Origin: Paraburkholderia phenazinium | Lineage (GTDB): Bacteria > Pseudomonadota > Gammaproteobacteria > Burkholderiales > Burkholderiaceae | DNA length: 64,000 bases | NCBI RefSeq assembly: GCF_900100735.1 | Contig: NZ_FNCJ01000001.1 | Coordinates: 310,001 to 374,000 of the forward strand | Reading direction: 5' to 3' | In this document: one piece after another, positions 41,945 through 49,467 of the stretch | Layout of the letters: each line of letters opens with the position of its first letter | Position numbering within the stretch: position 1 is the first letter of the stretch | Notes under the pieces: generated by a model | Database searches by the model: none | The model's input: the letters and a program-made list of their open reading frames with translations, nothing else | What the model was told of the DNA's origin: nothing | Translations under genes and position numbers: made by a program

Positions 41945-41964
41945 TACTGTATAAATTCACAGTA
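41945..41964. promoter_or_regulatory. LexA (SOS) box
   Basis: TACTGT-N8-ACAGTA, a 20-bp site with both outer half-sites identical to the proteobacterial LexA consensus and an AT-only centre apart from one C. It overlaps a -10-like TATAAA (41950-41955), with TTGCAT at 41929-41934 as a possible -35 (15-16 bp spacer). A repressor here would block the promoter of the downstream two-gene operon. Confidence 0.85.
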
Positions 41965-41994
41965 TGTATGTTCATACAGGTAGGGGGTCGGGCC

Positions 41995-42276
41995 ATGAAC
42001 CAGCTTATCCGCATCTTGAACGACGACGACCGCGAGACGCTTGCCTGGTTGTGCAAGCATGCCGGGGACGCGCGCGTGGCTGCTGCTGCGCGACATCTGG
42101 GAGGCAACGGCAAGCCGTACCTCTCCGCGGTATGCCGCTATCTAGGCGTGCGCCCACCCATGCCGCGCCAGCACATCAGGCCCATTGAGGACTGCACCGT
42201 GGGAGATAGCCATCTCGCCAAGATCCGTCAGTTGCTCGCGCAGCGAAGCCAGGCCCCATCGAAACACCACCTTTAA
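41995..42276 (+). CDS. Unknown SOS-controlled small protein, possible DNA-binding
   Basis: 93 residues from MNQLIRILNDDD, with AGGGGGT about 9 nt upstream. I do not recognise the family. The middle (DARVAAAARHLGGNGKPYLSAVCRYLGVRPP) alternates short helices and a glycine turn as in helix-turn-helix domains, and the protein is basic at the C-terminus. Its ATG lies 31 nt downstream of the LexA box, and it is followed at 38 nt by another unknown gene. Role in DNA damage or mobile-element behaviour is inference from control alone. Confidence 0.65.
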   Translation: MNQLIRILNDDDRETLAWLCKHAGDARVAAAARHLGGNGKPYLSAVCRYLGVRPPMPRQHIRPIEDCTVGDSHLAKIRQLLAQRSQAPSKHHL

Positions 42277-42314
42277 AGCAATGCGTCGCCCCGATCTCCA
42301 AGGAAGATAAGACC

Positions 42315-42722
42315 ATGATCAACGCCACGGCCTTCGATGCGGATGTCCGCGACATCGATCCCATTGCCCTCGAACGCGCGCTCCGTGCCGCGTCGCTCGA
42401 CCTCCAGCAGGTCATTGTCACCGTCGCCAAGCGCCACTTGGATAGCGGCCGTCGCGCTTATCCAATCGGGGGACGAGCGCCAACCTGGCGCACGCTACAA
42501 ACCATCGACGAACAGGTGTTCGAGAACGCCGGCTTCCGGGCGAGGCATAAAGAGCACGTCCGGGAAATGTTTGTCCGGTTTGGCGACAGTCGTCTGTCCG
42601 CCGGAGCAGATCTTGACGAGCCGGTTGATTGGCGACGTGACGACGACGATCTGCCGGTGGTGTATCTCACCATACGCGCGCTGCTCCAGGCCGGCTCGAG
42701 CGACGCCGGCGGATCGGACTAA
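42315..42722 (+). CDS. Unknown protein, second gene of SOS-controlled operon
   Basis: 135 residues, mixed helical, acidic C-terminus (DEPVDWRRDDDDLP). No motif recognised. The central block KRHLDSGRRAYPIGGRAPTWRTLQ is basic. AAGGAAGAT precedes the ATG. It lies 38 nt after the LexA-controlled small gene on the same strand with no terminator between, so the two are probably one operon. Confidence 0.62.
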   Translation: MINATAFDADVRDIDPIALERALRAASLDLQQVIVTVAKRHLDSGRRAYPIGGRAPTWRTLQTIDEQVFENAGFRARHKEHVREMFVRFGDSRLSAGADLDEPVDWRRDDDDLPVVYLTIRALLQAGSSDAGGSD

Positions 42723-42755
42723 CGGATCGAAGCGAATCGGATCGGAAACGCCCGC

Positions 42756-42811
42756 TTGCCAGTCGCGGGTACATAGTTATATTATGACTAGATACATCCG
42801 CACTAGTCATA
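42756..42811 (+). promoter_or_regulatory. padR promoter with 9-bp inverted-repeat operator
   Basis: TTGCCA (42756-42761) and TATTAT (42780-42785, 18-bp spacer) form a promoter. Overlapping and following it, TATGACTAG (42783-42791) and CTAGTCATA (42803-42811) are perfect inverted repeats, 20 bp centre to centre. The second arm ends 4 nt before the padR ATG. Probably autoregulation by the PadR protein. Confidence 0.65.
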
Positions 42812-42815
42812 TCCT

Positions 42816-43475
42816 ATGGTCCGTCACTCGCCCCTCGCCCTTGCCGTCCTCGCGATGCTCACCGAAGCGCCAATGCATCCCTACCGGATGCAGCAGCTCA
42901 TCAAGGCACGCGGCAAGGACGAGGTGATCAACGTCGGCCAGCGCAACAGCCTGTACCAGACCATCGATCGTCTGCTGCGCGGCGACCTGATCGCGATCCG
43001 CGAAACCGAGCGCGATGGCACGTTCCCGGAGCGCACGGTCTACGAAATTACCGAAGCCGGCCGCGACACCGCCCGGCTTTGGCTCCGCGAACAGCTCGCA
43101 CAACCGGCGCGCGAATTCCCGGCGTTCCCGGCCGCGCTCTCGTTCCTGCCGCTGCTATCGCCCGACGATGTGCGCCGCCAGCTCGAGACGCGCATCAGTG
43201 CGCTCGACCGCGAACTGGCCCGCCACGACGCCGCCACCGAGGAAGCCACCGCGATCCAGGTTCCGCGCCTGTTCCTGCTCGAAGGCGAACTGGTGCGCGC
43301 GCAGCTCGTGGTGGAACGCGACTGGGTAAGCAGCGTCGTCGCCGACCTGAAGGCCGGCACGCTGACGTGGAGCCCGGAGTGGCTCGACGAGATTGCCAAA
43401 CGCTTCATCCTCCCCTCCGATGCTTCCGCCTACAAGCCGGCCAAGCCGACCGCCAAGAAGGAGCCCCAAGCATGA
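42816..43475 (+). CDS. PadR-family transcriptional regulator
   Basis: 219 residues. An N-terminal winged helix (LAVLAMLTEAPMHPYRMQQLIKARGKD..NSLYQTIDRLLRGDLI) is followed by a dimerising coiled-coil helix (about 125-165). PadR regulators are ligand-sensing repressors. It overlaps the monooxygenase start by 4 nt (ATGA), so it likely controls its own operon through the palindrome just upstream. The ATG is almost inside the operator, leaving very little leader. Confidence 0.9.
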   Translation: MVRHSPLALAVLAMLTEAPMHPYRMQQLIKARGKDEVINVGQRNSLYQTIDRLLRGDLIAIRETERDGTFPERTVYEITEAGRDTARLWLREQLAQPAREFPAFPAALSFLPLLSPDDVRRQLETRISALDRELARHDAATEEATAIQVPRLFLLEGELVRAQLVVERDWVSSVVADLKAGTLTWSPEWLDEIAKRFILPSDASAYKPAKPTAKKEPQA

Positions 43476-44821
43476 GCCGCGAACCTTTGAACGTCATCAT
43501 CATCGGCGCCGGTACCGGCGGCCTGTGTCTCGCGCACGGTTTGAAACAGGCGGGCATCAACGTGGCGGTCTACGAGCGCGACCGCACCCGCGTCGACGGT
43601 TTGCAGGGCTACCGCGTCGGCATCAACGATCAGGGTGTCGCTGCGCTGAAGACCTGTCTGCCGCCCGAGCTGTTCGCCACCTTCCTCGCCACCTGCGCAC
43701 GCACGCCGGGCCACTTCAATATCCTGACGGAGCGTATGACCGAGTTGCTGTGCGTGCCCATCGACGACGAAGCGCTGAGCGGCGGCAAATCGGTGAGCCG
43801 GATGACCCTGCGGCAGGTCTTGCTCACGGGTCTCGAGGACCACGTCCATTTCGACAAGACCTTCACCTCGTACGAGCAGCACGCCGATGGCAGCGTCACC
43901 GCGCATTTCGCCGACGGCACTCATGCCACCGCCGATCTGCTGGTCGGCGCGGATGGCGCACGCTCGAAGGTGCGTCGTCAGCTGTTGCCGGAGGCGAAGC
44001 TCGAAAACACCGGCATCGTCAGCATCGCGGCCAAGGTGCCGATGACCGAAGCATCGCGCGCGCTGCTGCCGCCCAAAGTGCTGGACGGCATTACGCTGAT
44101 CAACGCGCCGAAGGGCTTCGGCGGGATCATTCATGTGATGGAATTTCCGTGGGGTGCGGAAGGCCTGAAAGAAGGCATCGGCAGCAGCGATGCTGACCTG
44201 CTCGCGCGCTGGCCCGGTCTACTCTTCGACAACAGCCGCGACTATCTGATGTGGGCGGTCTGGGGCGCGTTGCGCAATCTGCCGGCGGATCCGAAATCGC
44301 TCGGACAACCGGCATTGCTGGCCCTCGCCACCGAAATCACCGACGGCTGGCATCCCAATCTGCGTGCGCTGATTCGCGCGTCCGATCCGGGCACGACCTT
44401 TAGCGTCGACGTCCGCACGTCGGTGCCAGTCGAGGAATGGCCGACCACCAATGTGACCGTCCTCGGCGATGCCGTGCATTTGATGACGCCGGGTCGCGGC
44501 GTCGGCGCCAATACGGCCTTGCGCGATGCGGCGCTGCTGGCTGCGCGCTTAGGCGACGCTCAGAAAGGCCTGTTGTCGGGGCATGATGCCGTGGCAGGAT
44601 ACGAGGCCGAGATGCGCCGCTACGGCTTCGAGGCGGTGGCGGAATCGCGCAAGCAGTTCGACGATACCGGTGCGTTGCATCGTCCGGTGGTCGGACGCAT
44701 GGCGCTCGGCGCGATGCGCACCGGCCTGCGCGTGGTGAACAACGTGCCCTTGCTCAAGCGCCGCCTGATCAACGCGGAAAATGCGTTTCGCAGCGCCGAT
44801 CAGGTCGCGCAAAGCGACTGA
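43472..44821 (+). CDS. FAD-dependent aromatic-type monooxygenase
   Basis: 449 residues. The N-terminal dinucleotide fold is VIIIGAGTGGLCLAHGLKQAG (residues 8 on). The middle motif DLLVGADGARSKVR and the FAD ribityl motif GDAVHLMTPGRGVGAN mark a class A flavoprotein hydroxylase, of the kind acting on phenolics or antibiotics. The substrate is unknown. Coupling to padR by ATGA overlap suggests induction by the substrate or a related aromatic compound. Confidence 0.88.
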   Translation: MSREPLNVIIIGAGTGGLCLAHGLKQAGINVAVYERDRTRVDGLQGYRVGINDQGVAALKTCLPPELFATFLATCARTPGHFNILTERMTELLCVPIDDEALSGGKSVSRMTLRQVLLTGLEDHVHFDKTFTSYEQHADGSVTAHFADGTHATADLLVGADGARSKVRRQLLPEAKLENTGIVSIAAKVPMTEASRALLPPKVLDGITLINAPKGFGGIIHVMEFPWGAEGLKEGIGSSDADLLARWPGLLFDNSRDYLMWAVWGALRNLPADPKSLGQPALLALATEITDGWHPNLRALIRASDPGTTFSVDVRTSVPVEEWPTTNVTVLGDAVHLMTPGRGVGANTALRDAALLAARLGDAQKGLLSGHDAVAGYEAEMRRYGFEAVAESRKQFDDTGALHRPVVGRMALGAMRTGLRVVNNVPLLKRRLINAENAFRSADQVAQSD

Positions 44822-44827
44822 CACGCA

Positions 44828-45613
44828 CTACTTCGGCGTGACGTCGATATTGCCCAAGTACTTCTGCGCCAATGTCTTCACCGTACCATCGGCCTGCACT
44901 TTGACGATCGCCGCATTGAGCTGGTCACGCAGCGCGGTGTCGCCCTTGCGCAGTCCGAACGCAATGCCACTGCCAAGGATCTTGTCGTCGCGCACCGGCT
45001 GACCGGCAAAGGAGAAGTCCTTGCCATCGGGCCGCGACAGGAAACCCGATTGTCCGGACGGCGCCAGCACGAGCGTCGCGTCGAGGCGGCCTGCACCGAG
45101 GTCCGCGTAGATCTGGTTCTGGTCCTGATACGACACCACGTTCACGCCCGCGCTTTCCCAGTGCACCTTCGCGTACGTTTCCTGAATCGAACCCTGCAGC
45201 ACACCCACGCGCTTGCCTTTCAGCGATTCGGGCGTCGGTTCGAGGCCACTGCCGTTCTTCGCAATCAACTGCGTCGGCACGCGGTAGATCACGTTGGTGA
45301 AATCGATCGCCTGTCTGCGCTTCTCGGTGGCGTTCATCGCCGAATTGATCGCGTCGAACTTGCGGCCCTGAAGCGCGGGGATCAAACCGTCGAACGAGGT
45401 TTCGACCCACTTGCAGCTCAGGTGCGCCGCCGTGCAGACCGCATTGCCAATATCGACATCAAGGCCTTGCAAGTCACCGTTCGGCCCTTTCGATTCGAAC
45501 GGCGGATATTGCGCTTCGAGACCGAAACGCAGCGTGCCGGTGTCGGCAGCCAATGCAGATACGGACACCAGCGCGCATGCCAACGCCAACAGGGGTTTGA
45601 GCAGTTTCATCAT
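44828..45613 (-). CDS. Periplasmic amino acid-binding protein (ABC transporter)
   Basis: 261 residues with a signal peptide (LLKPLLALACALVSVSALAA). Two-lobed solute-binding family 3 with LRFGLEAQYPPFESKGPNGDLQGLDVDI and the hinge FTNVIYRVPTQL. This subgroup binds basic or polar amino acids (His, Arg, Lys, ornithine). No permease or ATPase genes are adjacent, so it is an orphan receptor. It lies 73 nt after the aminotransferase on the same strand. Confidence 0.88.
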   Translation of the reverse strand: MMKLLKPLLALACALVSVSALAADTGTLRFGLEAQYPPFESKGPNGDLQGLDVDIGNAVCTAAHLSCKWVETSFDGLIPALQGRKFDAINSAMNATEKRRQAIDFTNVIYRVPTQLIAKNGSGLEPTPESLKGKRVGVLQGSIQETYAKVHWESAGVNVVSYQDQNQIYADLGAGRLDATLVLAPSGQSGFLSRPDGKDFSFAGQPVRDDKILGSGIAFGLRKGDTALRDQLNAAIVKVQADGTVKTLAQKYLGNIDVTPK

Positions 45614-45686
45614 GGATTCTTCACCTTGAATTCGACGTCATATCAACTCTGCCGGCCGTGATGCCGGCGACGGCCAGCGGCGCTCG

Positions 45687-46841
45687 TCAGATCGCGCAGA
45701 GGCGTCGCGCCCCTTCGATCAGCGTGGCATCGTCCTTGGAAAAACTCAGCCGGATCAGGCCCGAATCCGTGCCGTCGGTGTAGAACGCCGACAGGGGAAT
45801 CGTCGCCACGCGGGCATCGCGAATCAGGCGCAAGACGAAATCGCTATCGCGTTCGTCGGAGAAGCCGCGAAAACGCGCGAGCATGAAGAAACTGCCTTCG
45901 CTCGGCAACAATTCGAAGCGCGATTCGCGCAACGCATGCGTCAGCAAATCGCGCTTGCGCTGATAGAACGCCGACAGCCCGAGATAGGTTTGCGGATTCG
46001 CCAGCGCTTCGACGAACGCGTACTGCATCGGCGTATCGGCGGAAAACACCATGAACTGATGGACCTTGCGGATCTCGTCCATCAACTCGGCGGGCGCGAG
46101 GCAATAGCCGACGCGCCACCCGGTCACGTGATATGACTTGCCGAATGACGACACGATCACGCTGCGTTCCGCCAGTTCCGCGTGGCGCGCCATGCTCTGG
46201 TGCCGCGCGCCGTCGAACACGACGTGCTCGTAGACCTCGTCGGCCAGCACCACGATATCGGTGTTGCGCGTCACCGCTTTCAGGCGTTCGATATCGGCGT
46301 CGTTGAACACGGTCGCCGTCGGGTTGTGCGGTGTGTTGATGATGATCATGCGGGTCTTCGGCGTGATCGCCGCAGCGACCTCGTCCCAGTTCACCCGGAA
46401 ATCCGCGAGCGACAGTTTGATCGGAACCGGCGTTGCGCCTTGCAGGCGCACGATCGGCGCGTAGCTGTCGAAGGACGGCTCGAAGTAGATCACCTCGTCG
46501 CCCGGATGCACGAGCGCGCTGATCGTCGAATAGAGCCCCTCGCTGGCGCTGGCGATCACCGTCACTTCGGTGGCGGGGTCATAGCGCACGCCGTACAAAG
46601 TCTCAACCTTGTCGGCGAGCGCTTGGCGCAGCGCGGCGATGCCGGCCATCGGCGCGTACTGGTTATGTCCGGCGCGCATGGCGGCGGCGACGCCTTCCAC
46701 CAGTTGCGGGTCCGGCGCGAAATTCGGCGCGCCTTGTGACAGGTTCAATGCTTCGTGTTGGGCGGCCAACTGGCCGATCACGGTAAAGATTGTCGTGCCT
46801 ACATCAGGCAATTTTGAGCGGGCGTGCAAGGCGCTCTGCAT
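45687..46841 (-). CDS. Class I/II pyridoxal-phosphate aminotransferase (methionine aminotransferase-like)
   Basis: 384 residues. Fold type I with NTPHNPTATV, the Asp in LADEVYEHV and the PLP lysine in SSFGKSYHVTGWRVGY (Lys235 with this start). It most resembles YbdL, which prefers methionine and aromatic amino acids. I chose the ATG at 46841 because GGAG lies 9 nt upstream; an ATG at 46856 has no such site. It is followed by an amino-acid-binding protein, suggesting amino acid uptake and use. Confidence 0.88.
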   Translation of the reverse strand: MQSALHARSKLPDVGTTIFTVIGQLAAQHEALNLSQGAPNFAPDPQLVEGVAAAMRAGHNQYAPMAGIAALRQALADKVETLYGVRYDPATEVTVIASASEGLYSTISALVHPGDEVIYFEPSFDSYAPIVRLQGATPVPIKLSLADFRVNWDEVAAAITPKTRMIIINTPHNPTATVFNDADIERLKAVTRNTDIVVLADEVYEHVVFDGARHQSMARHAELAERSVIVSSFGKSYHVTGWRVGYCLAPAELMDEIRKVHQFMVFSADTPMQYAFVEALANPQTYLGLSAFYQRKRDLLTHALRESRFELLPSEGSFFMLARFRGFSDERDSDFVLRLIRDARVATIPLSAFYTDGTDSGLIRLSFSKDDATLIEGARRLCAI

Positions 46842-46856
46842 GGGGGCTTTCTCCAT

Positions 46857-47226
46857 CTGACGGCAAGGCAGCGGAGCGCGTTATCCCATGCGCCCCAGCC
46901 GGTTTGACGATTAGGCATCAGCCGGTGCGCGGTCACAATCGATTGTTTGTCATGCGCGGCATGCGTTTACGTCATGGCAACCGAAACACCGCGCGGGCGG
47001 CGACTCGGGCAAGACACGCAAAAGGGTCTGGTGGAAGGCCGGGGGTGCTCGGGAGTGGTCGTGTGTGGCAAACCGAGCAATCAGGGGCCGCATAGGCGCG
47101 CGATGCCGCGGATCGTGGCCCGGTGCGGCCGTGGTGCGGTGCGTGCGGTGCGCGTACCCACTGCTGCAGGAAACGGACAGGTAACCCGTGCGGCTGCGCC
47201 CGGACGAGCGCAGCCGTTTGCGACGC
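46857..47226. other. Non-coding gap with palindrome and terminator-like hairpin
   Basis: 370 nt between the aminotransferase and dbpA, both on the minus strand. A perfect 12-bp palindrome ACAATCGATTGT (46935-46946) lies about 95 nt upstream of the aminotransferase start and may be an operator. A 9-bp stem at 47191-47199 / 47208-47216 follows dbpA. No gene seen. Confidence 0.5.
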
Positions 47227-48627
47227 TTACTCGTCCATCAAGCGGACTTTGACCTTCTTGCCCTTCACCTTGCCAGCGCTGAGCTTGCGCAGTGCGTCGC
47301 GGGCGACGCTACGCTCGACGGCAACATACGTCGAGAATTCGGTCACGTTGATCTTGCCGATCTGCGAGCCGGCGAAACCCGCTTCGCCGGTGAGCGCGCC
47401 CAGCACGTCGCCGGGGCGGATCTTTTCCTTGCGGCCACCGAGAATCTGCAGCGTTTCCATCGGCGGCAGCAGGCGCTCGTTGCTGGTCGAAGTCAGTTCG
47501 GACAGCGGATGCCATTCGACCTCACGCCCCTGCGCCTGTTCGAGACCGCCAACGCGGCCCATCTCGTTCATGCTCGCGAGACTCAGCGCCCAACCTTCCT
47601 GATCGGCACGGCCAGTGCGGCCGATCCGGTGCACGTGCACCTCAGGATCCGGCGTCACGTCGACGTTAATCACCGCTTCGAGTTGCGCGATGTCCAGACC
47701 GCGCGCCGCGACATCGGTCGCCACCAGCACTGAACAACTACGGTTCGCGAACTGGATCAGCACCTGATCGCGCTCGCGCTGATCGAGTTCACCGTGCAGC
47801 GCGAGCGCATGAAAACCTTGCGCGCGCAGCACGTCGAGCAGATCGCGGCATTGCTGCTTGGTATTGCAGAACGCCAGCGTGCTCACCGGACGATAGTGAT
47901 TCAGTAGCAGGCCGACCGCATGCAGCCGGCCGTCTTCCGTCACTTCGTAGAAGCGTTGGCGGATCTTGCTGTTGTCGTGCCGTTCTTCGAGCTTCACTTC
48001 CTTCGGGCTACGGAGGAACTGCTGGCTCAGCTTGACGATGCCATCCGGATACGTCGCGGAAAACAGCAGCGTCTGACGCTCTTTCGGACATTGACGGACC
48101 ACAGTGGCGATATCGTCGAAGAAGCCCATATCGAGCATGCGGTCGGCTTCGTCGAGCACCAGCGTGTTCAGCGTGCCCAGCGCGAGACTGCCGCGCTCGA
48201 GGTGATCCATGATGCGGCCAGGCGTGCCAACCACGATATGTGCACCTTGCTCGAGGCTGGTGGTCTGCGGACGCATCGGGGTGCCGCCGCAAAGCGTCAG
48301 CACCTTGACGTTCTGTTCGGCGCGCGCGAGGCGGCGAATTTCCTGGGTGACCTGGTCGGCCAGTTCGCGCGTCGGGCACAGCACCATTGCCTGCACGTCG
48401 AAGTTGCGTGCGTCGAGGCGCGCCAGCAGCGCGAGCGAAAACGCCGCGGTCTTGCCGCTGCCGGTTTTCGCCTGGGCGATCAGATCGTGGCCGGCCAGCG
48501 CGATCGGCAGGCTGGCGGCCTGGATCGGCGTCATGTCGACGTAGCCGAGCTGCGTCAGGTTGGCGAGCACGGCAGGCGCCAACGGCAACTGGCTGAACGG
48601 CGCGCCAGCTTGAGTGGGACTATTCAT
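47227..48627 (-). CDS. dbpA: ATP-dependent RNA helicase DbpA
   Basis: 466 residues. DEAD-box core with AKTGSGKT, PTRELA, DEAD, SAT and HRIGRTGR, and the C-terminal DbpA RNA-recognition domain (about 395-466, GEAGFAGSQIGKINVTEFSTYVAV). That domain binds hairpin 92 of 23S rRNA, so it acts in 50S subunit assembly. Length is normal. Confidence 0.94.
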   Translation of the reverse strand: MNSPTQAGAPFSQLPLAPAVLANLTQLGYVDMTPIQAASLPIALAGHDLIAQAKTGSGKTAAFSLALLARLDARNFDVQAMVLCPTRELADQVTQEIRRLARAEQNVKVLTLCGGTPMRPQTTSLEQGAHIVVGTPGRIMDHLERGSLALGTLNTLVLDEADRMLDMGFFDDIATVVRQCPKERQTLLFSATYPDGIVKLSQQFLRSPKEVKLEERHDNSKIRQRFYEVTEDGRLHAVGLLLNHYRPVSTLAFCNTKQQCRDLLDVLRAQGFHALALHGELDQRERDQVLIQFANRSCSVLVATDVAARGLDIAQLEAVINVDVTPDPEVHVHRIGRTGRADQEGWALSLASMNEMGRVGGLEQAQGREVEWHPLSELTSTSNERLLPPMETLQILGGRKEKIRPGDVLGALTGEAGFAGSQIGKINVTEFSTYVAVERSVARDALRKLSAGKVKGKKVKVRLMDE

Positions 48628-48660
48628 AGGGATGGCTCGCTATCGGCTGAAGGCTAGGGA

Positions 48661-48861
48661 CTATTCGGCCATCGGGCCAAGGGACGGACGGCCGTCGATC
48701 TGCTCGTAGACCACCGAGCCATCGTCCGCGTCGAAGCGCTCGACGTAATTGCGCGCGCCGCACATCGGGCAGCGGAACAGGAGCCCTTGGCCCTCGTTCT
48801 TGATGACGACGTCCGCTTGCTCCCACTGCGCTTCGCAGGACTGGTTTCTACACTTGAACAC
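48661..48861 (-). CDS. Small zinc-ribbon protein
   Basis: 66 residues from a GTG with GGAGAATCAAC upstream. It begins FKCRNQSCEAQW and continues RCPMCGARNYVERF, giving two cysteine pairs for one zinc site. The rest is acidic. No function known. It lies 33 nt upstream of dbpA on the same strand and may be cotranscribed. Confidence 0.7.
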   Translation of the reverse strand: MFKCRNQSCEAQWEQADVVIKNEGQGLLFRCPMCGARNYVERFDADDGSVVYEQIDGRPSLGPMAE

Positions 48862-48956
48862 GTTGATTCTCCAACTTCGATTCGTTGATTGATTCGGCCC
48901 TGCCGCTGGCATCGCGCGTGCAGCAGGGCGACAGGTTCGACCGGGTCAAGGCCCGC

Positions 48957-49388
48957 TCAACCCAGATGGGTATGCCGGGAACGGGGGGCGCTCACTTCCA
49001 TGTCGGTGAGCCCGTGGACGATGCCGCAATCCTCGACCGACTGTTCGATCTGGCATTGCTCGCGCAACGCCGTCAATTGCGCCTTGAGCTGCTTGAGCTC
49101 GTCGATCCGCGTATCGACGTGCGCAATATGCTCGTCGATCAGCGCGTTGATCGCGCCGCAGCCATCGGCCGGGGCGTCGGTCAGGCGCAGCAGGGCGCGG
49201 ATCTCGTCGTGAGTCATGTCGAGCGCGCGGCAGTTGCGGATGAAACGCAGGCGTTCGACGTGCCGCGCCGTATAGCTGCGGTAATTCGCTTCGGTGCGGT
49301 CCGCTTCGGGCAACAGGCCCTCTTTTTCGTAGAAACGGATGGTTTCGGTGGTGCAGTGGGCAATCTTCGCGAGTTCGCCGATTTTCAT
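48957..49388 (-). CDS. cadR: Cd/Pb-responsive MerR-family regulator
   Basis: 143 residues. MerR winged helix (MKIGELAKIAHCTTETIRFYEKEGLL) followed by the dimerisation helix. The metal-site cysteines of the CadR/PbrR group are present: Cys77 (DGCGAIN), Cys112 (EQC) and Cys121 (EDCG), and the C-terminus ends in a His-containing RHTHLG as in Cd-binding CadR. It diverges from the metal-exporting ATPase and likely bends its promoter on metal binding. The true start is the ATG at 49388 with GGAG upstream. Confidence 0.9.
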   Translation of the reverse strand: MKIGELAKIAHCTTETIRFYEKEGLLPEADRTEANYRSYTARHVERLRFIRNCRALDMTHDEIRALLRLTDAPADGCGAINALIDEHIAHVDTRIDELKQLKAQLTALREQCQIEQSVEDCGIVHGLTDMEVSAPRSRHTHLG

Positions 49389-49408
49389 GGAGCCTCCGGA
49401 TTGCGGCC

Positions 49409-49440
49409 TTGACCTTGTAGTGGCTTCAAGGTGTTTACTA
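49409..49440 (+). promoter_or_regulatory. MerR-type operator and promoter of the metal ATPase
   Basis: TTGACC (49409-49414) and TTTACT (49434-49439) are separated by 19 bp, the overlong spacing used by MerR regulators. Inside lies the dyad ACCTTG-N9-CAAGGT (49412-49432). Confidence 0.8.
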
Positions 49441-49467
49441 GACCACAAATCTAGCCAGGAAGCCACC

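Noticed and set aside
41008..42780. Genomic island with attachment repeats at tRNA-Lys
   Set aside because: I found no integrase and no repeat of the tRNA 3' end in the following sequence, so an integrated element is not demonstrated.
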